Of a stretch of DNA of 54,745 bases, positions 32,904 to 42,142 are shown piece after piece. Numbering within the stretch: the stretch's first letter is position 1; each line of letters opens with the position of its first letter. The position numbers and the translations under genes are program-made. A model generated the notes under the pieces. That model searched no databases. It had not been told where the DNA came from and saw only the letters and a program-made list of their open reading frames with translations. Source of the DNA: Candidatus Enterocloster excrementipullorum (GTDB taxonomy: Bacteria > Bacillota > Clostridia > Lachnospirales > Lachnospiraceae); contig DWWT01000028.1 in NCBI GenBank assembly GCA_019119575.1, forward strand, positions 1 through 54,745. Reading direction: 5' to 3'.

Positions 32904-33143
32904 TCACAGATAACGGTAGAGTTCCGCAGCAGCATCTTTCTTTACGGTTTCCTGTACGTTCAGAACCTCTGCCTTTACGGCTTTGGCCCCAAACTGAATC
33001 TCGATCACATCCCCCACCTTTACGTTAAGGGAAGCTTTCGCCGGCTTTCCGTTCACCAAAACACGCCCCGCATCACAGGCCTCGTTGGCGACTGTCCGGC
33101 GCTTGATCAGCCGGGAAACCTTAAGAAACTTGTCCAGTCTCAT
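32904..33143 (-). CDS. rqcP: RqcP (YabO), S4-domain ribosome quality control factor
   Basis: Short S4 RNA-binding protein of 79 residues: MRLDKFLKVSRLIKRRTVAN, CDAGRVLVNGKPAKASLNVKVGD, which is the S4 fold. RqcP assists RqcH in C-terminal tailing of stalled nascent chains on 50S subunits. It follows hup by 3 nt and lies before yabP, as in many Firmicutes. Confidence 0.94.
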   Translation of the reverse strand: MRLDKFLKVSRLIKRRTVANEACDAGRVLVNGKPAKASLNVKVGDVIEIQFGAKAVKAEVLNVQETVKKDAAAELYRYL

Positions 33144-33146
33144 AAA

Positions 33147-33425
33147 TTATTTATTTACCTCGTCCTTAAGGGCCTTGCCTGCCTTAAATTTGGGGGTTTT
33201 GGAAGCGGCAATGGTCATGGGCTTGCCGGTCTTGGGATTTCTTCCCTCTCTGGAAGATCTCTCAGATACCTCAAATGTACCGAATCCAACCAGCTGCACC
33301 TTTCCGCCTTTTACGAGCTCCTCAGATACTGCATCGGTAAACGCCTTCACTGCCTTTTCAGCGTCCTTCTTAGAAAGTTCTGCCTTCTCGGCAACTGCTG
33401 CGATTAATTCTGTCTTATTCATCAA
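33147..33425 (-). CDS. hup: HU-family DNA-binding protein
   Basis: Nucleoid protein of 92 residues: MNKTELIAAVAEKAELSKKD, VQLVGFGTFEVSERSSREG, RNPKTGKPMTI, then FKAGKALKDEV. AGGAGG precedes the ATG. First gene of the leftward block hup-rqcP-yabP-yabQ-ftsB-spoIIE-tilS-hpt-ftsH, although internal promoters are likely because HU is needed in far larger amounts than the sporulation proteins. Confidence 0.97.
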   Translation of the reverse strand: MMNKTELIAAVAEKAELSKKDAEKAVKAFTDAVSEELVKGGKVQLVGFGTFEVSERSSREGRNPKTGKPMTIAASKTPKFKAGKALKDEVNK

Positions 33426-33469
33426 TTTTTCCTCCTAAATATGGTCCGGATACTAATCGTACTTTATCA

Positions 33470-33498
33470 TTTATATCTGTTTTGCTATGGTTTGTCAA
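33470..33498 (-). promoter_or_regulatory. Promoter of hup
   Basis: On the minus strand TTGACA (33493-33498), a 17-nt spacer and TATAAA (33470-33475), 45 nt before the hup ATG. The -35 box overlaps the mazG stop codon. Confidence 0.8.
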
Positions 33499-33884
33499 GG
33501 TTTTTCGGCTTTTTCCTGCATTTTTATATAATTCCAGAGAGCGGTCCCTTCCTCGGCGGAATAAACCTTCTTATCGCCGAACACGTGGGGGTGCCGACGC
33601 ACCATTTTCCGGCACACGCCGTCCACCACATCATCGATGGTAAAAGCTCCTTTTTCCTGGGCAATCTGGCTGTTTATCATCACCTGAAACAGCACATCCC
33701 CAAGCTCTTCACACAGATTTTCCATGTCCTGATGATCAACGGCGTCAAAAACCTCCTGCGATTCCTCCGCCAGATATTTTTTCAGACTCTCAAACGTCTG
33801 CTCACGATCCCAGGGGCAGCCCTCCGGGGAACGCAGCTTAGCGGTAATCTCCACCAGATCTGCAAATGAATATTTGTCCTTCAA
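33495..33884 (-). CDS. mazG: MazG-type nucleotide pyrophosphohydrolase
   Basis: All-alpha NTP pyrophosphohydrolase of 129 residues with a single MazG domain: LRSPEGCPWDREQTFESLKK, then metal-binding EESQE (~41-45) and EELGD (~60-64), and VDGVCRKMVRRHPHVFG. It likely cleans damaged or excess NTPs. The start is TTG with AGGAGG 7 nt upstream. It follows the V-ATPase D gene by 14 nt, so it is the last gene of the ATPase operon. The YabN methylase domain found in Bacillus is absent. Confidence 0.93.
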   Translation of the reverse strand: MKDKYSFADLVEITAKLRSPEGCPWDREQTFESLKKYLAEESQEVFDAVDHQDMENLCEELGDVLFQVMINSQIAQEKGAFTIDDVVDGVCRKMVRRHPHVFGDKKVYSAEEGTALWNYIKMQEKAEKP

Positions 33885-33898
33885 TGAAGTACCTCCTT

Positions 33899-34516
33899 CT
33901 ACGCCCCCTTGCTCCTCTTAATCACCTTTAACCGGGTAAATTCTTCCCGATCCTTTTCCTCCAGGGCATTTGAAATCGTGCGGGTCAATTCCTCATACCG
34001 CGGGATGGTGATGTTTTTAAGGGCATTGGCTCTCTTCTGGGTCTTTTTGATCGAATTCGCCAGACGGTATGCGGAGTTTTCCACCATCGAAAGCTTGATG
34101 GTAAGCTCCTTCACCCTCTCGAAGTGGTATCTGGCCTCGTCCAGCGTCTCCGTGGTGCTGTTGAGTCCATAGGCCAGTTCCATAGAGCCGCCCTCATGCT
34201 GTACCAGCGGAATTTCCGTCCCCATGATACTCCTGGCCTTGATTTTCACTCCGTCGTCCACGGGCACAGAAAGGCCGATCTCCTGGACATAGTTGATGCC
34301 CAGTTCAATATTGGCCTTCTGCAGAGCCTCGTAGGCCGCCCGGAACGTTGTGTCAATCTCTGCCTGTATGCCCTTTGCCTCGTCAATAAGGCCCATAAGC
34401 TCCCGGATCAGAATATTCCGCTTCTTGTCCATGAGGCCATATCCCATGGTGGCCAGGCTCAGGGAATTTTTTGCCAGAATCAGGTTTCCCTTTGTGGGAA
34501 ATGTATTCGGATCCAA
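33899..34516 (-). CDS. ntpD: V-type ATPase subunit D (central stalk)
   Basis: Rotor shaft subunit inside the A3B3 head. 205 residues, largely coiled coil: FPTKGNLILAKNSLSLATMG at the N-terminus, and AYRLANSIKKTQKRANALKN at the C-terminus are diagnostic. It follows subunit B by 5 nt. Confidence 0.96.
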   Translation of the reverse strand: MDPNTFPTKGNLILAKNSLSLATMGYGLMDKKRNILIRELMGLIDEAKGIQAEIDTTFRAAYEALQKANIELGINYVQEIGLSVPVDDGVKIKARSIMGTEIPLVQHEGGSMELAYGLNSTTETLDEARYHFERVKELTIKLSMVENSAYRLANSIKKTQKRANALKNITIPRYEELTRTISNALEEKDREEFTRLKVIKRSKGA

Positions 34517-34521
34517 TCACC

Positions 34522-35901
34522 TCACCTCCCGGAGTTGTAATACTGATCCAGAACCTTTGTATCGATACGGTCAAGCTCTTCTCTCGGAAGCATTCGCAGG
34601 AGGTTCCAGCCGATTTCCAGAGTCTGGAAGATGGTCCGGTTCTCGTGGATATCCTGACCCACAAAGGTCTCCTCAAAGGCCTTGCCGAACTCCAGATATT
34701 TCTTGTCAATAGCAGACAGTTCATCCTCACCGATAACCGATGCCAGCGCTCTGGCATCCCCCACCTTGGCATAGCAGGAGAAGAGCTGGTTCGCCACATC
34801 CTGATGATCCGCCCGGGTGAATCCCTCGCCGATGCCGTCCTTCATCAGACGGGACAGGGAGGGCAGCACATTGATGGGCGGGTAGATGGACTGACCGTTT
34901 AACTGCCGGTCCAGAACAATCTGCCCCTCCGTAATGTATCCTGTCAGGTCAGGGATGGGATGGGTAATATCATCATTGGGCATGGTCAGAATCGGAATCT
35001 GGGTCACGGAACCGGGCCGTCCTGCCACGATTCCCGCTCTCTCATAGAGAGAGGCCAGGTCGCTGTACAGGTAGCCGGGGAAGCCCTTACGGGAAGGGAT
35101 CTCTCCCTTGGAGGAAGACACCTCCCGGAGCGCCTCCGCGTAGGAAGTCATATCCGTCAGGATTACCAGAATGTGCATCCCCTTCTCAAACGCCAGATAC
35201 TCCGCCAGCGTCAGGGCGATTTTCGGAGTGATCAGACGCTCCACTACCGGGTCATTTGCCAGGTTGATAAACATGGCCACATGCTCCGATACACCGCTCT
35301 CTTCAAACGTCCGGCGGAAGAAATCAGCCACATCGTGCTTCACGCCCATAGCTCCGAACACAATGGCGAACTGCTCATCGGAATCGTCCCCCAGGGATGC
35401 CTGCTGGACAATCTGGGCGGCCAGCTGGTCGTGGGGAAGGCCGTTTCCTGAAAAGATGGGCAGTTTCTGCCCGCGAATCAGGGTGGTAAGGCCGTCGATG
35501 GCGGAAATTCCGGTCCGGATGTAGTTTCTCGGATACTCTCTTGTCACAGGATTTAAGGGTTTTCCGTTCACATCCAGCTTCACATCGGATATAATATCTC
35601 CCAGCCCGTCGATGGGCTGGCCGATGCCGTTGAATGTACGGCCCAGCATCTCTTCGGACACCTCGATCTCCATGGGATGGCCGGTGAGACGGGTATGGGT
35701 GTTGCGCAGGGCCATTCCATCCGTCCCCTCAAACACCTGAATGATGGCCTTATCCCCGTAAATTTCAATGATGCGGCCGATCTTATGGGTATTTCCCGCC
35801 ACAGTCATCTCCACAATCTCATCGTAGGCCGCGTTCTGCACGCCCTCCAGGACGACCAGAGGGCCATTGATTCCGCTTAAACCTAAATATTCAATTGCCA
35901 C
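34522..35901 (-). CDS. ntpB: V-type ATPase subunit B
   Basis: Non-catalytic head subunit of 459 residues. The motifs [50 protein letters not shown] (degenerate P-loop, as expected for B), [20 protein letters not shown] and the C-terminal helical domain are visible. It lies 15 nt after subunit A. Together A and B form the ATP-binding hexamer. Confidence 0.97.
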   Translation of the reverse strand: MAIEYLGLSGINGPLVVLEGVQNAAYDEIVEMTVAGNTHKIGRIIEIYGDKAIIQVFEGTDGMALRNTHTRLTGHPMEIEVSEEMLGRTFNGIGQPIDGLGDIISDVKLDVNGKPLNPVTREYPRNYIRTGISAIDGLTTLIRGQKLPIFSGNGLPHDQLAAQIVQQASLGDDSDEQFAIVFGAMGVKHDVADFFRRTFEESGVSEHVAMFINLANDPVVERLITPKIALTLAEYLAFEKGMHILVILTDMTSYAEALREVSSSKGEIPSRKGFPGYLYSDLASLYERAGIVAGRPGSVTQIPILTMPNDDITHPIPDLTGYITEGQIVLDRQLNGQSIYPPINVLPSLSRLMKDGIGEGFTRADHQDVANQLFSCYAKVGDARALASVIGEDELSAIDKKYLEFGKAFEETFVGQDIHENRTIFQTLEIGWNLLRMLPREELDRIDTKVLDQYYNSGR

Positions 35902-35916
35902 TTTCTCTGTCCCTCC

Positions 35917-37683
35917 TTACGCGTTCCGTTCCACAACACTGTCATAGAACTCGTCAATCTGCTTCATATAATCGTCAAACATATCCAGCCGGTCATTGGG
36001 GACATCGTACTTGATGGATATGATCTTGTCAAAAATGGAATCCTCTTTCAGCACGGACATGGGCATGCCCATGGAAATGAGCGCCCTTGCTTTCTTATAA
36101 AGATAAAGGATAACTTCCATCATCTTGAACTGTTTGATCAAGGGAACGGATGTATCGTCTTTGTGGAAGGCATTCTGCTGCAGAAATCCCACCCGGATCA
36201 CCTTGGCTATCTCCAGGACAAGCTTCTGATCGTCAGGAAGCACATCCGCGCCGATCAGCTTCACAATCTCCATGAGGCTGCTCTCCTGGGTCAGGATGGA
36301 CATCAGCCGGTTTCGGTCATCCACAAACCGTTTGTCTACATTATCAATATACCATGGCGTCAGATCGCTCACATACTCGGAATAGCTGGTGAGCCAGTGA
36401 ATTGCCGGGAAATGCCGCGCGTAGGACAGAGACTTGTCCAATCCCCAGAAGCAGCGCACAAACCGCTTGGTGTTCTGGGTCACAGGCTCGGAGAAATCGC
36501 CGCCCTGGGGAGACACCGCGCCGATGATGGTCACAGACCCCTCTGTTCCGTTTAAGTTCTGCATCATGCCCGCCCGCTCATAAAACGCGGAAAGCCGGGA
36601 AGCAAGGTATGCCGGGAAGCCCTCCTCTGCGGGCATCTCCTCCAGACGTCCGGAGAGCTCTCTGAGCGCCTCCGCCCAGCGGGAAGTGGAGTCCGCCATG
36701 ATGGCCACATGGTATCCCATATCTCTGTAATACTCCGCCAGCGTCAGCCCGGAATACAGGCTTGCCTCACGGGCCGCCACAGGCATGTTGGAGGTATTGG
36801 CAATCAGAGTCGTCCGGTCCATCAGCGGATTGCCGCTCTTGGGATCAATCAGCTCCGTGAACTCTTCCAGAACCTGGGTCATCTCGTTGCCGCGCTCTCC
36901 GCAGCCAATATAGATGATCACATCCGCGTCCGACCACTTGGCAATCTGGTGCTGGGTCATGGTCTTTCCCGTTCCGAATCCTCCGGGAATGGCTGCAGTT
37001 CCTCCCTTTGCCAGCGGGAACATGGTATCCAAAATTCTCTGCCCGGTGATCAGGGGCTTCTGGGCCGGGAACCGTTTGGCCGTGGGGCGCGGCCGCCGGA
37101 TCGGCCACTTCTGGGTCATGGTCAGCTTCCGCTCCGAGCCGTCCATAAGCTGCAGGGTCAGCAGCGGATCATTGATCGTGTACTGTCCGTCCTCCACCAC
37201 ATCCAGGACATATCCCTCCACATCCGGAGGAACCATAACCTTGTGTACAATGGCCCGGGTCTCCGGAACCTCCGCGATAATGGTTCCGGGCAGCAGGCGG
37301 TCTCCCTTTTTCACCACCATGTGGGTATCCCACTTTTTCGAGGTGTCCAGGCTGTCCACACTGATTCCCCGGCTGATGTAAAAGCCGCTTCCCTTGGCGA
37401 TCTCGCTTAAGGGCCGCTCAATTCCGTCAAATATGTTGCTCAAAATTCCGGGAGCCAGAGTCACGGACACCGGAGCGCCCGTTCCCGTAACGATCTCTCC
37501 GGGCTTTAATCCGCTGGTCTCCTCATATACCTGGATGGTCGTCTTTCCCGAGGTAAGGCCGATGACTTCACCTACCAGGTTTTCCCGGCCCACATATACC
37601 ATCTCATTCATCTGAAAACCGGGATCCCCCTCCAGGGATACCACGGGGCCGTTAATACCGTAAATCACACCTGTCTTAGTCAC
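35917..37683 (-). CDS. ntpA: V-type ATPase catalytic subunit A
   Basis: Catalytic subunit, 588 residues. Beta-barrel GVIYGINGPVVSLEG, the A-specific insertion (VEGYVLDVVEDGQYTIND region), Walker A PGGFGTGKTMTQ at ~235, Walker B and the catalytic ERGNEMTQVLEEF are present, with MADSTSRWAEALRELSGRL further on. Couples ATP turnover to ion pumping; whether this enzyme works as H+ or Na+ pump or as a synthase cannot be told from A. It overlaps subunit E by 8 nt. Confidence 0.98.
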   Translation of the reverse strand: MTKTGVIYGINGPVVSLEGDPGFQMNEMVYVGRENLVGEVIGLTSGKTTIQVYEETSGLKPGEIVTGTGAPVSVTLAPGILSNIFDGIERPLSEIAKGSGFYISRGISVDSLDTSKKWDTHMVVKKGDRLLPGTIIAEVPETRAIVHKVMVPPDVEGYVLDVVEDGQYTINDPLLTLQLMDGSERKLTMTQKWPIRRPRPTAKRFPAQKPLITGQRILDTMFPLAKGGTAAIPGGFGTGKTMTQHQIAKWSDADVIIYIGCGERGNEMTQVLEEFTELIDPKSGNPLMDRTTLIANTSNMPVAAREASLYSGLTLAEYYRDMGYHVAIMADSTSRWAEALRELSGRLEEMPAEEGFPAYLASRLSAFYERAGMMQNLNGTEGSVTIIGAVSPQGGDFSEPVTQNTKRFVRCFWGLDKSLSYARHFPAIHWLTSYSEYVSDLTPWYIDNVDKRFVDDRNRLMSILTQESSLMEIVKLIGADVLPDDQKLVLEIAKVIRVGFLQQNAFHKDDTSVPLIKQFKMMEVILYLYKKARALISMGMPMSVLKEDSIFDKIISIKYDVPNDRLDMFDDYMKQIDEFYDSVVERNA

Positions 37684-38278
37684 TTTGCCTTCCTCCTAAC
37701 TCCTCAAACTTAAAGGCGTGACGCGCCTCCTCCAGTTTTGTCTGGAAAGAGTTGTCGATCAAGATATGCTTATCGGGAATGACCGCCCGTATCCCTCCAT
37801 TAAAAGAGTATTCGCTGATCTTGATTTCCGCATTGTGATGCATAGCAATGCGCTGAGCCTTGTCCTGGTCCGAAGGATCCATATAAATAATAATGTGTTC
37901 TTCCCCGGCAAACTCCTTGGCCGCCTTCACCTGATGCTCCAGGAGGGCCTGATATTCCCTGGTCTCCATAAAGTTTGCCAGGCGGTCCCTAAGCTCCACA
38001 AACAGCTTATCTTTTAGCCCCTCCTGCCTGCGGCTGGCTTCCCGCCGCAGATCCAGCTGGCCAATAGAAAGCTTCTTGTTAATCTCACGCTTCAGCTTCT
38101 CTGTCTCGGCTTCCACTTCCATATCCGCTCTGCGCTCAGCATCGGCCGTATGCTCCTCATACGTCTTCTCAAGAGCGCTCATATATTCATCCAGGGCCTT
38201 GGCACTTCTCTCCCTGGCATCCGTCATACAGATATCCTGAAAATGCTTCAGTTTTTCCTCTGTTGTCAAATCCGTCAC
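37676..38278 (-). CDS. ntpE: V-type ATPase subunit E (peripheral stalk)
   Basis: Peripheral stalk subunit of 200 residues. The N-terminal half is a long coiled coil (RSAKALDEYMSALEKTYEEH, RADMEVEAETEKLKREINK); the C-terminal globular part includes VIPDKHILIDNSFQTKLEEA. It pairs with the small coiled-coil subunit encoded first in the operon. It lies 21 nt after subunit F. Confidence 0.92.
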   Translation of the reverse strand: MTDLTTEEKLKHFQDICMTDARERSAKALDEYMSALEKTYEEHTADAERRADMEVEAETEKLKREINKKLSIGQLDLRREASRRQEGLKDKLFVELRDRLANFMETREYQALLEHQVKAAKEFAGEEHIIIYMDPSDQDKAQRIAMHHNAEIKISEYSFNGGIRAVIPDKHILIDNSFQTKLEEARHAFKFEELGGRQSD

Positions 38279-38299
38279 CTGCTTTCTCTATCTGAACTA

Positions 38300-38608
38300 T
38301 TACAGTTTTAATCCGATAGCTTCGTTCACATACGAGGTGATAAAGTCCGGCTTGCGGCCGGTTCCGTGGCGGTCCGGAATCTCTACAATCAGCGGCAGCT
38401 TTCGCTCCAGCTTTACGTTGTCGATAATCTCCGGGAATTCCCTGCCGAACTTCTCTGTCAGCAGGATAATGCCAACCTCTTTATCGGCCAGAACCCTATC
38501 CAGCTCCCCTTTAAGCTCTTCCCTTGTATGGACCACAGCTCCCTCCACGCCGGACAGGCGCATTCCCGTCCAGGTGTCGATGTTGTCGCTGATCAAATAC
38601 ATTTTCAT
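38300..38608 (-). CDS. V-type ATPase subunit F
   Basis: Central-stalk subunit of 102 residues, alpha/beta fold: MYLISDNIDTWTGMRLSGVE, then VGIILLTEKFGREFPEIID and LPLIVEIPDRHG. These match the V/A-type F subunit (called NtpG in Enterococcus). Lies between K and E. Confidence 0.93.
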   Translation of the reverse strand: MKMYLISDNIDTWTGMRLSGVEGAVVHTREELKGELDRVLADKEVGIILLTEKFGREFPEIIDNVKLERKLPLIVEIPDRHGTGRKPDFITSYVNEAIGLKL

Positions 38609-38612
38609 AGGA

Positions 38613-39044
38613 TTAAAGTTGGCCCAGGATCATGAAGGAAATGATCAGTCCGTACAAGCACACACCTTCGGCAAGACCTACGAAGATCAGTGATTTACCA
38701 AGAATGGAGCTGTCCTCGCTGATAGCTCCCAAAGCAGCGCTTGCCGCTGCGGATACGGCGATGCCGCCTCCCAGGCAGGAAAGGCCGGTGGAAAGAGCCG
38801 CAGAGATATAGCCCAGTCCTGCAGCGGAAACTCCGGCCGCTGCGGTTTCCTCAGCCGCCATCGCGCTTCCGGAGAACATCAAAACCGCCGCCAGAATCAT
38901 AGTTCCGAAAAACAGGAACAGGTTCACGCCCAAAGCCGTTTTGTAACGGCCCTTTGTCTTCTCTCCCGCGGCGAACGCGCCGAAAGGTACGCCAATGCTC
39001 AGAATTAAAGCTGCAGCCAGTGTAATCTTAACCAGTAAACTCAT
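38613..39044 (-). CDS. ntpK: V-type ATPase subunit K (membrane rotor ring)
   Basis: Proteolipid of the ion-translocating ring, 143 residues with four hydrophobic segments. Residues ~77-143 form the normal c-type hairpin: GYISAALSTGLSCLGGGIAV and IFVGLAEGVCLYGLIISFMI, with ion-binding Glu126. Residues 1-~57 form two more membrane segments that lack the Gly-rich motif and the carboxylate, so they are not a second copy of the hairpin. AGGAG lies 9 nt before the ATG at 39044; the frame extends eight more codons without support. Confidence 0.93.
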   Translation of the reverse strand: MSLLVKITLAAALILSIGVPFGAFAAGEKTKGRYKTALGVNLFLFFGTMILAAVLMFSGSAMAAEETAAAGVSAAGLGYISAALSTGLSCLGGGIAVSAAASAALGAISEDSSILGKSLIFVGLAEGVCLYGLIISFMILGQL

Positions 39045-39084
39045 AATTGTAATCTCCTTTTCTCTCATCCGTTCATTTTCGGTC

Positions 39085-39112
39085 GCTGCTTGGCCGTGCG
39101 CGGCCGAGCAGC
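39085..39112 (-). promoter_or_regulatory. Intercistronic hairpin between subunits I and K
   Basis: GCTGCTTGGCCG-TGCG-CGGCCGAGCAGC, 12-bp arms with one wobble pair, between the subunit I stop and the subunit K start. It has no T-run. A role in mRNA stability or processing that favours K, needed in many copies, is inference. Confidence 0.6.
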
Positions 39113-39170
39113 AACAAGTTTTGCAACTGCTCTATATGTTCAGCGGAATCAGCCGTATCAGTTATCCGGC

Positions 39171-41102
39171 TTAGGCCGCTGTTTTTCCATAAGGCTCAAA
39201 GCTTCTTCCATTCCCCCGGTAGAACCGGCTGAACAGCTCATAATACTCCAAACGCAGAACCTGAATCCCTACAATCAGGCCCTCCATTCCGCACACAAAG
39301 AGGTTGCCGCCGATCACCACAGCCCAGTTGGGTGAGCCCGCCTCAACTCCGGCCAGCATGAGCACAACCTCCATCATGGCCGCATGGCTCACGGCAAATG
39401 CGCCCACACGGACAAAGGACAGCGTATTGGAAAAATAGCTCAGAAGCACCTCAAAGAGCTCAAAAAGGCCCTGCACGATAAACATCCCCGCGCCGCCTTC
39501 CAGCTTGGCGCGCTTCTTCTCTGCCGCAGCGGTCAGCGGTTCCTTAAAAAACATCAAGAGAAGGGGAACAACAAACATGACCGCCAAAATAATCGTAGCC
39601 GGAAGCGCTCTTCCGCTCAGATAAAGCACAATGGAGGAAGCCAGGGCAAAATAAAACACAAAGCCCGCGGCGCCGTTTGTGTCAAAATACAGCTTCTCCG
39701 TGTCATGGCTCCTCATGCTGTTAATCATGTTCAGCACCATGCACAGGAGAATAATGCACATGCCCAGACCAACCGCAACGACAAACACCGTATTCAGCCG
39801 GCCGATAAATGGCAGATCCGTCATAGCCTCCTGAGGCCTGAGCCACAGAGGTTCTATAATCTCCTCAAATCCAAAGATACTTCCGAACATCACGCCGAAT
39901 ATTGTGGAAAACAGGCCGCAGCAGGAAATAATTCCCGCCAGGCGCACTTTTTTCAGCCGGTAAAGCAGGAATCCCCCGATCAAAAGGCAGAATCCCTGTC
40001 CCGCATCGCCGAACATAAATCCGAACAGGACGGAATACGTAATCCCGATGAGAATCGTCGGATCAATCTCATTGTATGCCGGGAGCCCGTACATCTCCAC
40101 GAACATCTCAAAAGGTTTAAAGAGGCCCGGATTTTTCATCTTGGTAGGCGGTTTGCTTAGGATATTTCCATGGTCATCCTCAATGATGCAGAAGGTATCC
40201 GCGTCCGCCGCTATCTCCTTCTGAAATTTCGCCGCATCGGATTCCGTCATCCAGCCGCACAAAATGTAGAAGTTGTGGCTTTCATGCCTGGTGCAGGCCG
40301 CCATTTTGCGCACATCAAAATTCAGCGAATAGCTCTTAAGCCTGTTGTAGGCGGCTGCCAGCTCCTGCCCCTTGGCCCCCATCTCACGGCTCGCCTCGGA
40401 TTTTGAAAGCTCAATTTCCTTATCAATCTCCCGAATCTTATCATCCAGGACTACTTTGGCCTCCACAGGAGTTCCTTCATATTCGTCCGGAAGGAACTGA
40501 CGTTCAAAATGCATGGAAGAGTAGATAGCATCTATCTTTTCCGAGAGCTTGTCGGGGACAAAATAGACAATCCATACATACTCTTCGTCCTCCTCACATT
40601 TGAACATCACCGTATCGATGGTGTCATAGACATAATTCGAAAACTTTTCAAAATATTCTTTTGAAATGCGTCCGAACCGGAACTTCACAAACCGGAGCTT
40701 CAAAATTTCTTTCACATCGTAGTTCAAGCCTTTAAAGGGCGTCACGCGATCCCTGGACTTTACCAGCTCCTCCCTCTTTGCTTTAAGTTCCTCCTGCCTG
40801 GCATTCATCTGGCTCAGGCTTTCCGCCAGCCGGCGGACAGTCTGAACCGCCTGGCCAATCTCCATATCCGTTTTGCCGCTCTCCGGCGGGCCTCCCGGCC
40901 ACTGTTCCAAAAGTGATTTGGCCGTTTCAAAATCCTCCTTATAAGGATTTGCCTCAATATAGGGTCTTAAGTCCTTTACCGTTTTAAGCTCAGACAGGGC
41001 ATTTTCCAGCTGAATTTCATAGCGGGACAGATAGACATCCACTACCCTGTCAATATCCTCCTTGGGACCGGTAATGCTTAAGAATTTCATCTTCTCAATC
41101 AC
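39171..41102 (-). CDS. ntpI: V-type ATPase subunit I (membrane stator)
   Basis: Stator of 643 residues with a cytoplasmic N-terminal half (IEKMKFLSITGPKEDIDRVV, coiled-coil arms around ~80-110 and ~200-290) and a C-terminal membrane half with about seven to eight segments, including GFMFGDAGQGFCLLIGGFLL and FVRVGAFAVSHAAMMEVVLM, where the half-channel arginine lies. The start is chosen as GTG at 41102, with AAAGGGGG 7 nt upstream and the usual family N-terminus; the longer frame would overlap subunit C. Confidence 0.95.
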   Translation of the reverse strand: MIEKMKFLSITGPKEDIDRVVDVYLSRYEIQLENALSELKTVKDLRPYIEANPYKEDFETAKSLLEQWPGGPPESGKTDMEIGQAVQTVRRLAESLSQMNARQEELKAKREELVKSRDRVTPFKGLNYDVKEILKLRFVKFRFGRISKEYFEKFSNYVYDTIDTVMFKCEEDEEYVWIVYFVPDKLSEKIDAIYSSMHFERQFLPDEYEGTPVEAKVVLDDKIREIDKEIELSKSEASREMGAKGQELAAAYNRLKSYSLNFDVRKMAACTRHESHNFYILCGWMTESDAAKFQKEIAADADTFCIIEDDHGNILSKPPTKMKNPGLFKPFEMFVEMYGLPAYNEIDPTILIGITYSVLFGFMFGDAGQGFCLLIGGFLLYRLKKVRLAGIISCCGLFSTIFGVMFGSIFGFEEIIEPLWLRPQEAMTDLPFIGRLNTVFVVAVGLGMCIILLCMVLNMINSMRSHDTEKLYFDTNGAAGFVFYFALASSIVLYLSGRALPATIILAVMFVVPLLLMFFKEPLTAAAEKKRAKLEGGAGMFIVQGLFELFEVLLSYFSNTLSFVRVGAFAVSHAAMMEVVLMLAGVEAGSPNWAVVIGGNLFVCGMEGLIVGIQVLRLEYYELFSRFYRGNGRSFEPYGKTAA

Positions 41103-41118
41103 GTTGCATCCCCCTTTA

Positions 41119-42138
41119 TCATGTAGTCGCCACACCGTAGCGAATCTGCTCGATGGTGGTAATAATCCGCTCAATCTCCCGCTCTTTAAAATACAGATAG
41201 GAGTTGAGGGCCGCAATAGAGTAGGGCTCCCTCCGGCCAGTCATCTGGTAAATCCGGTCTACAAGCTCCCGGGACAGCGCGTTCAGTCCCTGTTCCTCTC
41301 CTTCTTTCACCTCGTCCAGCCTTCCGTACCAAGTGGAACGGATCAGGCCGTATACCTTTTCTGAGCTCTCTGCTTCCGCCATCGCCCGGATATCCGCCTT
41401 CGTCAGATGAAAGCTGACGGGAATAATCACCGCATAGATATCTCCCGCAGACAGCTTATAATATTTTTTGCACCGGTAAATCCACTGCAGATTCAGCATA
41501 TCCATCCGGGTTCCAAAGCAGCTCTCGATGACGCGGCGCTCTTTCCCCGACAGATACTTGTCTTTGGCTTTCCACATCCCTTTAAAATAAAACATGTCCA
41601 TGGCGGTTTCACAGGCCGGAAGCGTCGCCTGCCCCTTTGCCAGAAGAGCGGAAAGTACGCCGTAATAGGGCGATTCCTTCATATTTTCAATAAATTCCGG
41701 AATGCTCCTGCATGCGGCCAGCCGCTCCAGATCGACCTTGGAATGGCGGTTAAAAAAATCATTAAACAAGGACAAATCCTGCTGCTGTTCCCTGTTTCCC
41801 ACAATATTCCGCAGGCAGGTCTTTAAAATGTCAATCTCATAGTGCATGAAGTACAGCCCCAAAAAGCTTCTCTGCTTTCTGTTGGCAAATTTATAGAGCT
41901 TGGCAAAGTCCCGATACTGGGTCAGGTTCAGCTGCTGTTCGATCATTCCCCGATGCAGATCCTTCTCCTCCAGCCCTTTAAAAATCTCCTCATAGGGCGG
42001 GAACTTCATCAAAAAGCGTACTGCCTCGGGAACGGATTCCAGCGCAGCCATCTGGGAAAACTGCGCGTCGCTTATGCGCCACCGCTCCATGGCCCGTATC
42101 TTGGTGGAAATGCCGCTGTAGCTAATCAGGCCTCCCAT
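41119..42138 (-). CDS. ntpC: V-type ATPase subunit C
   Basis: Socket subunit linking the central stalk to the K ring; AC39-type, 339 residues, nearly all helical. Family patterns include YSGISTKIRAMERWRISDAQ at the start, FLGLYFMHYEIDILKTCLRN in the middle and GLIRSTWYGRLDE towards the end. It lies 4 nt after the first subunit gene and 16 nt before subunit I. Confidence 0.92.
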   Translation of the reverse strand: MGGLISYSGISTKIRAMERWRISDAQFSQMAALESVPEAVRFLMKFPPYEEIFKGLEEKDLHRGMIEQQLNLTQYRDFAKLYKFANRKQRSFLGLYFMHYEIDILKTCLRNIVGNREQQQDLSLFNDFFNRHSKVDLERLAACRSIPEFIENMKESPYYGVLSALLAKGQATLPACETAMDMFYFKGMWKAKDKYLSGKERRVIESCFGTRMDMLNLQWIYRCKKYYKLSAGDIYAVIIPVSFHLTKADIRAMAEAESSEKVYGLIRSTWYGRLDEVKEGEEQGLNALSRELVDRIYQMTGRREPYSIAALNSYLYFKEREIERIITTIEQIRYGVATT

Positions 42139-42142
42139 ACCC

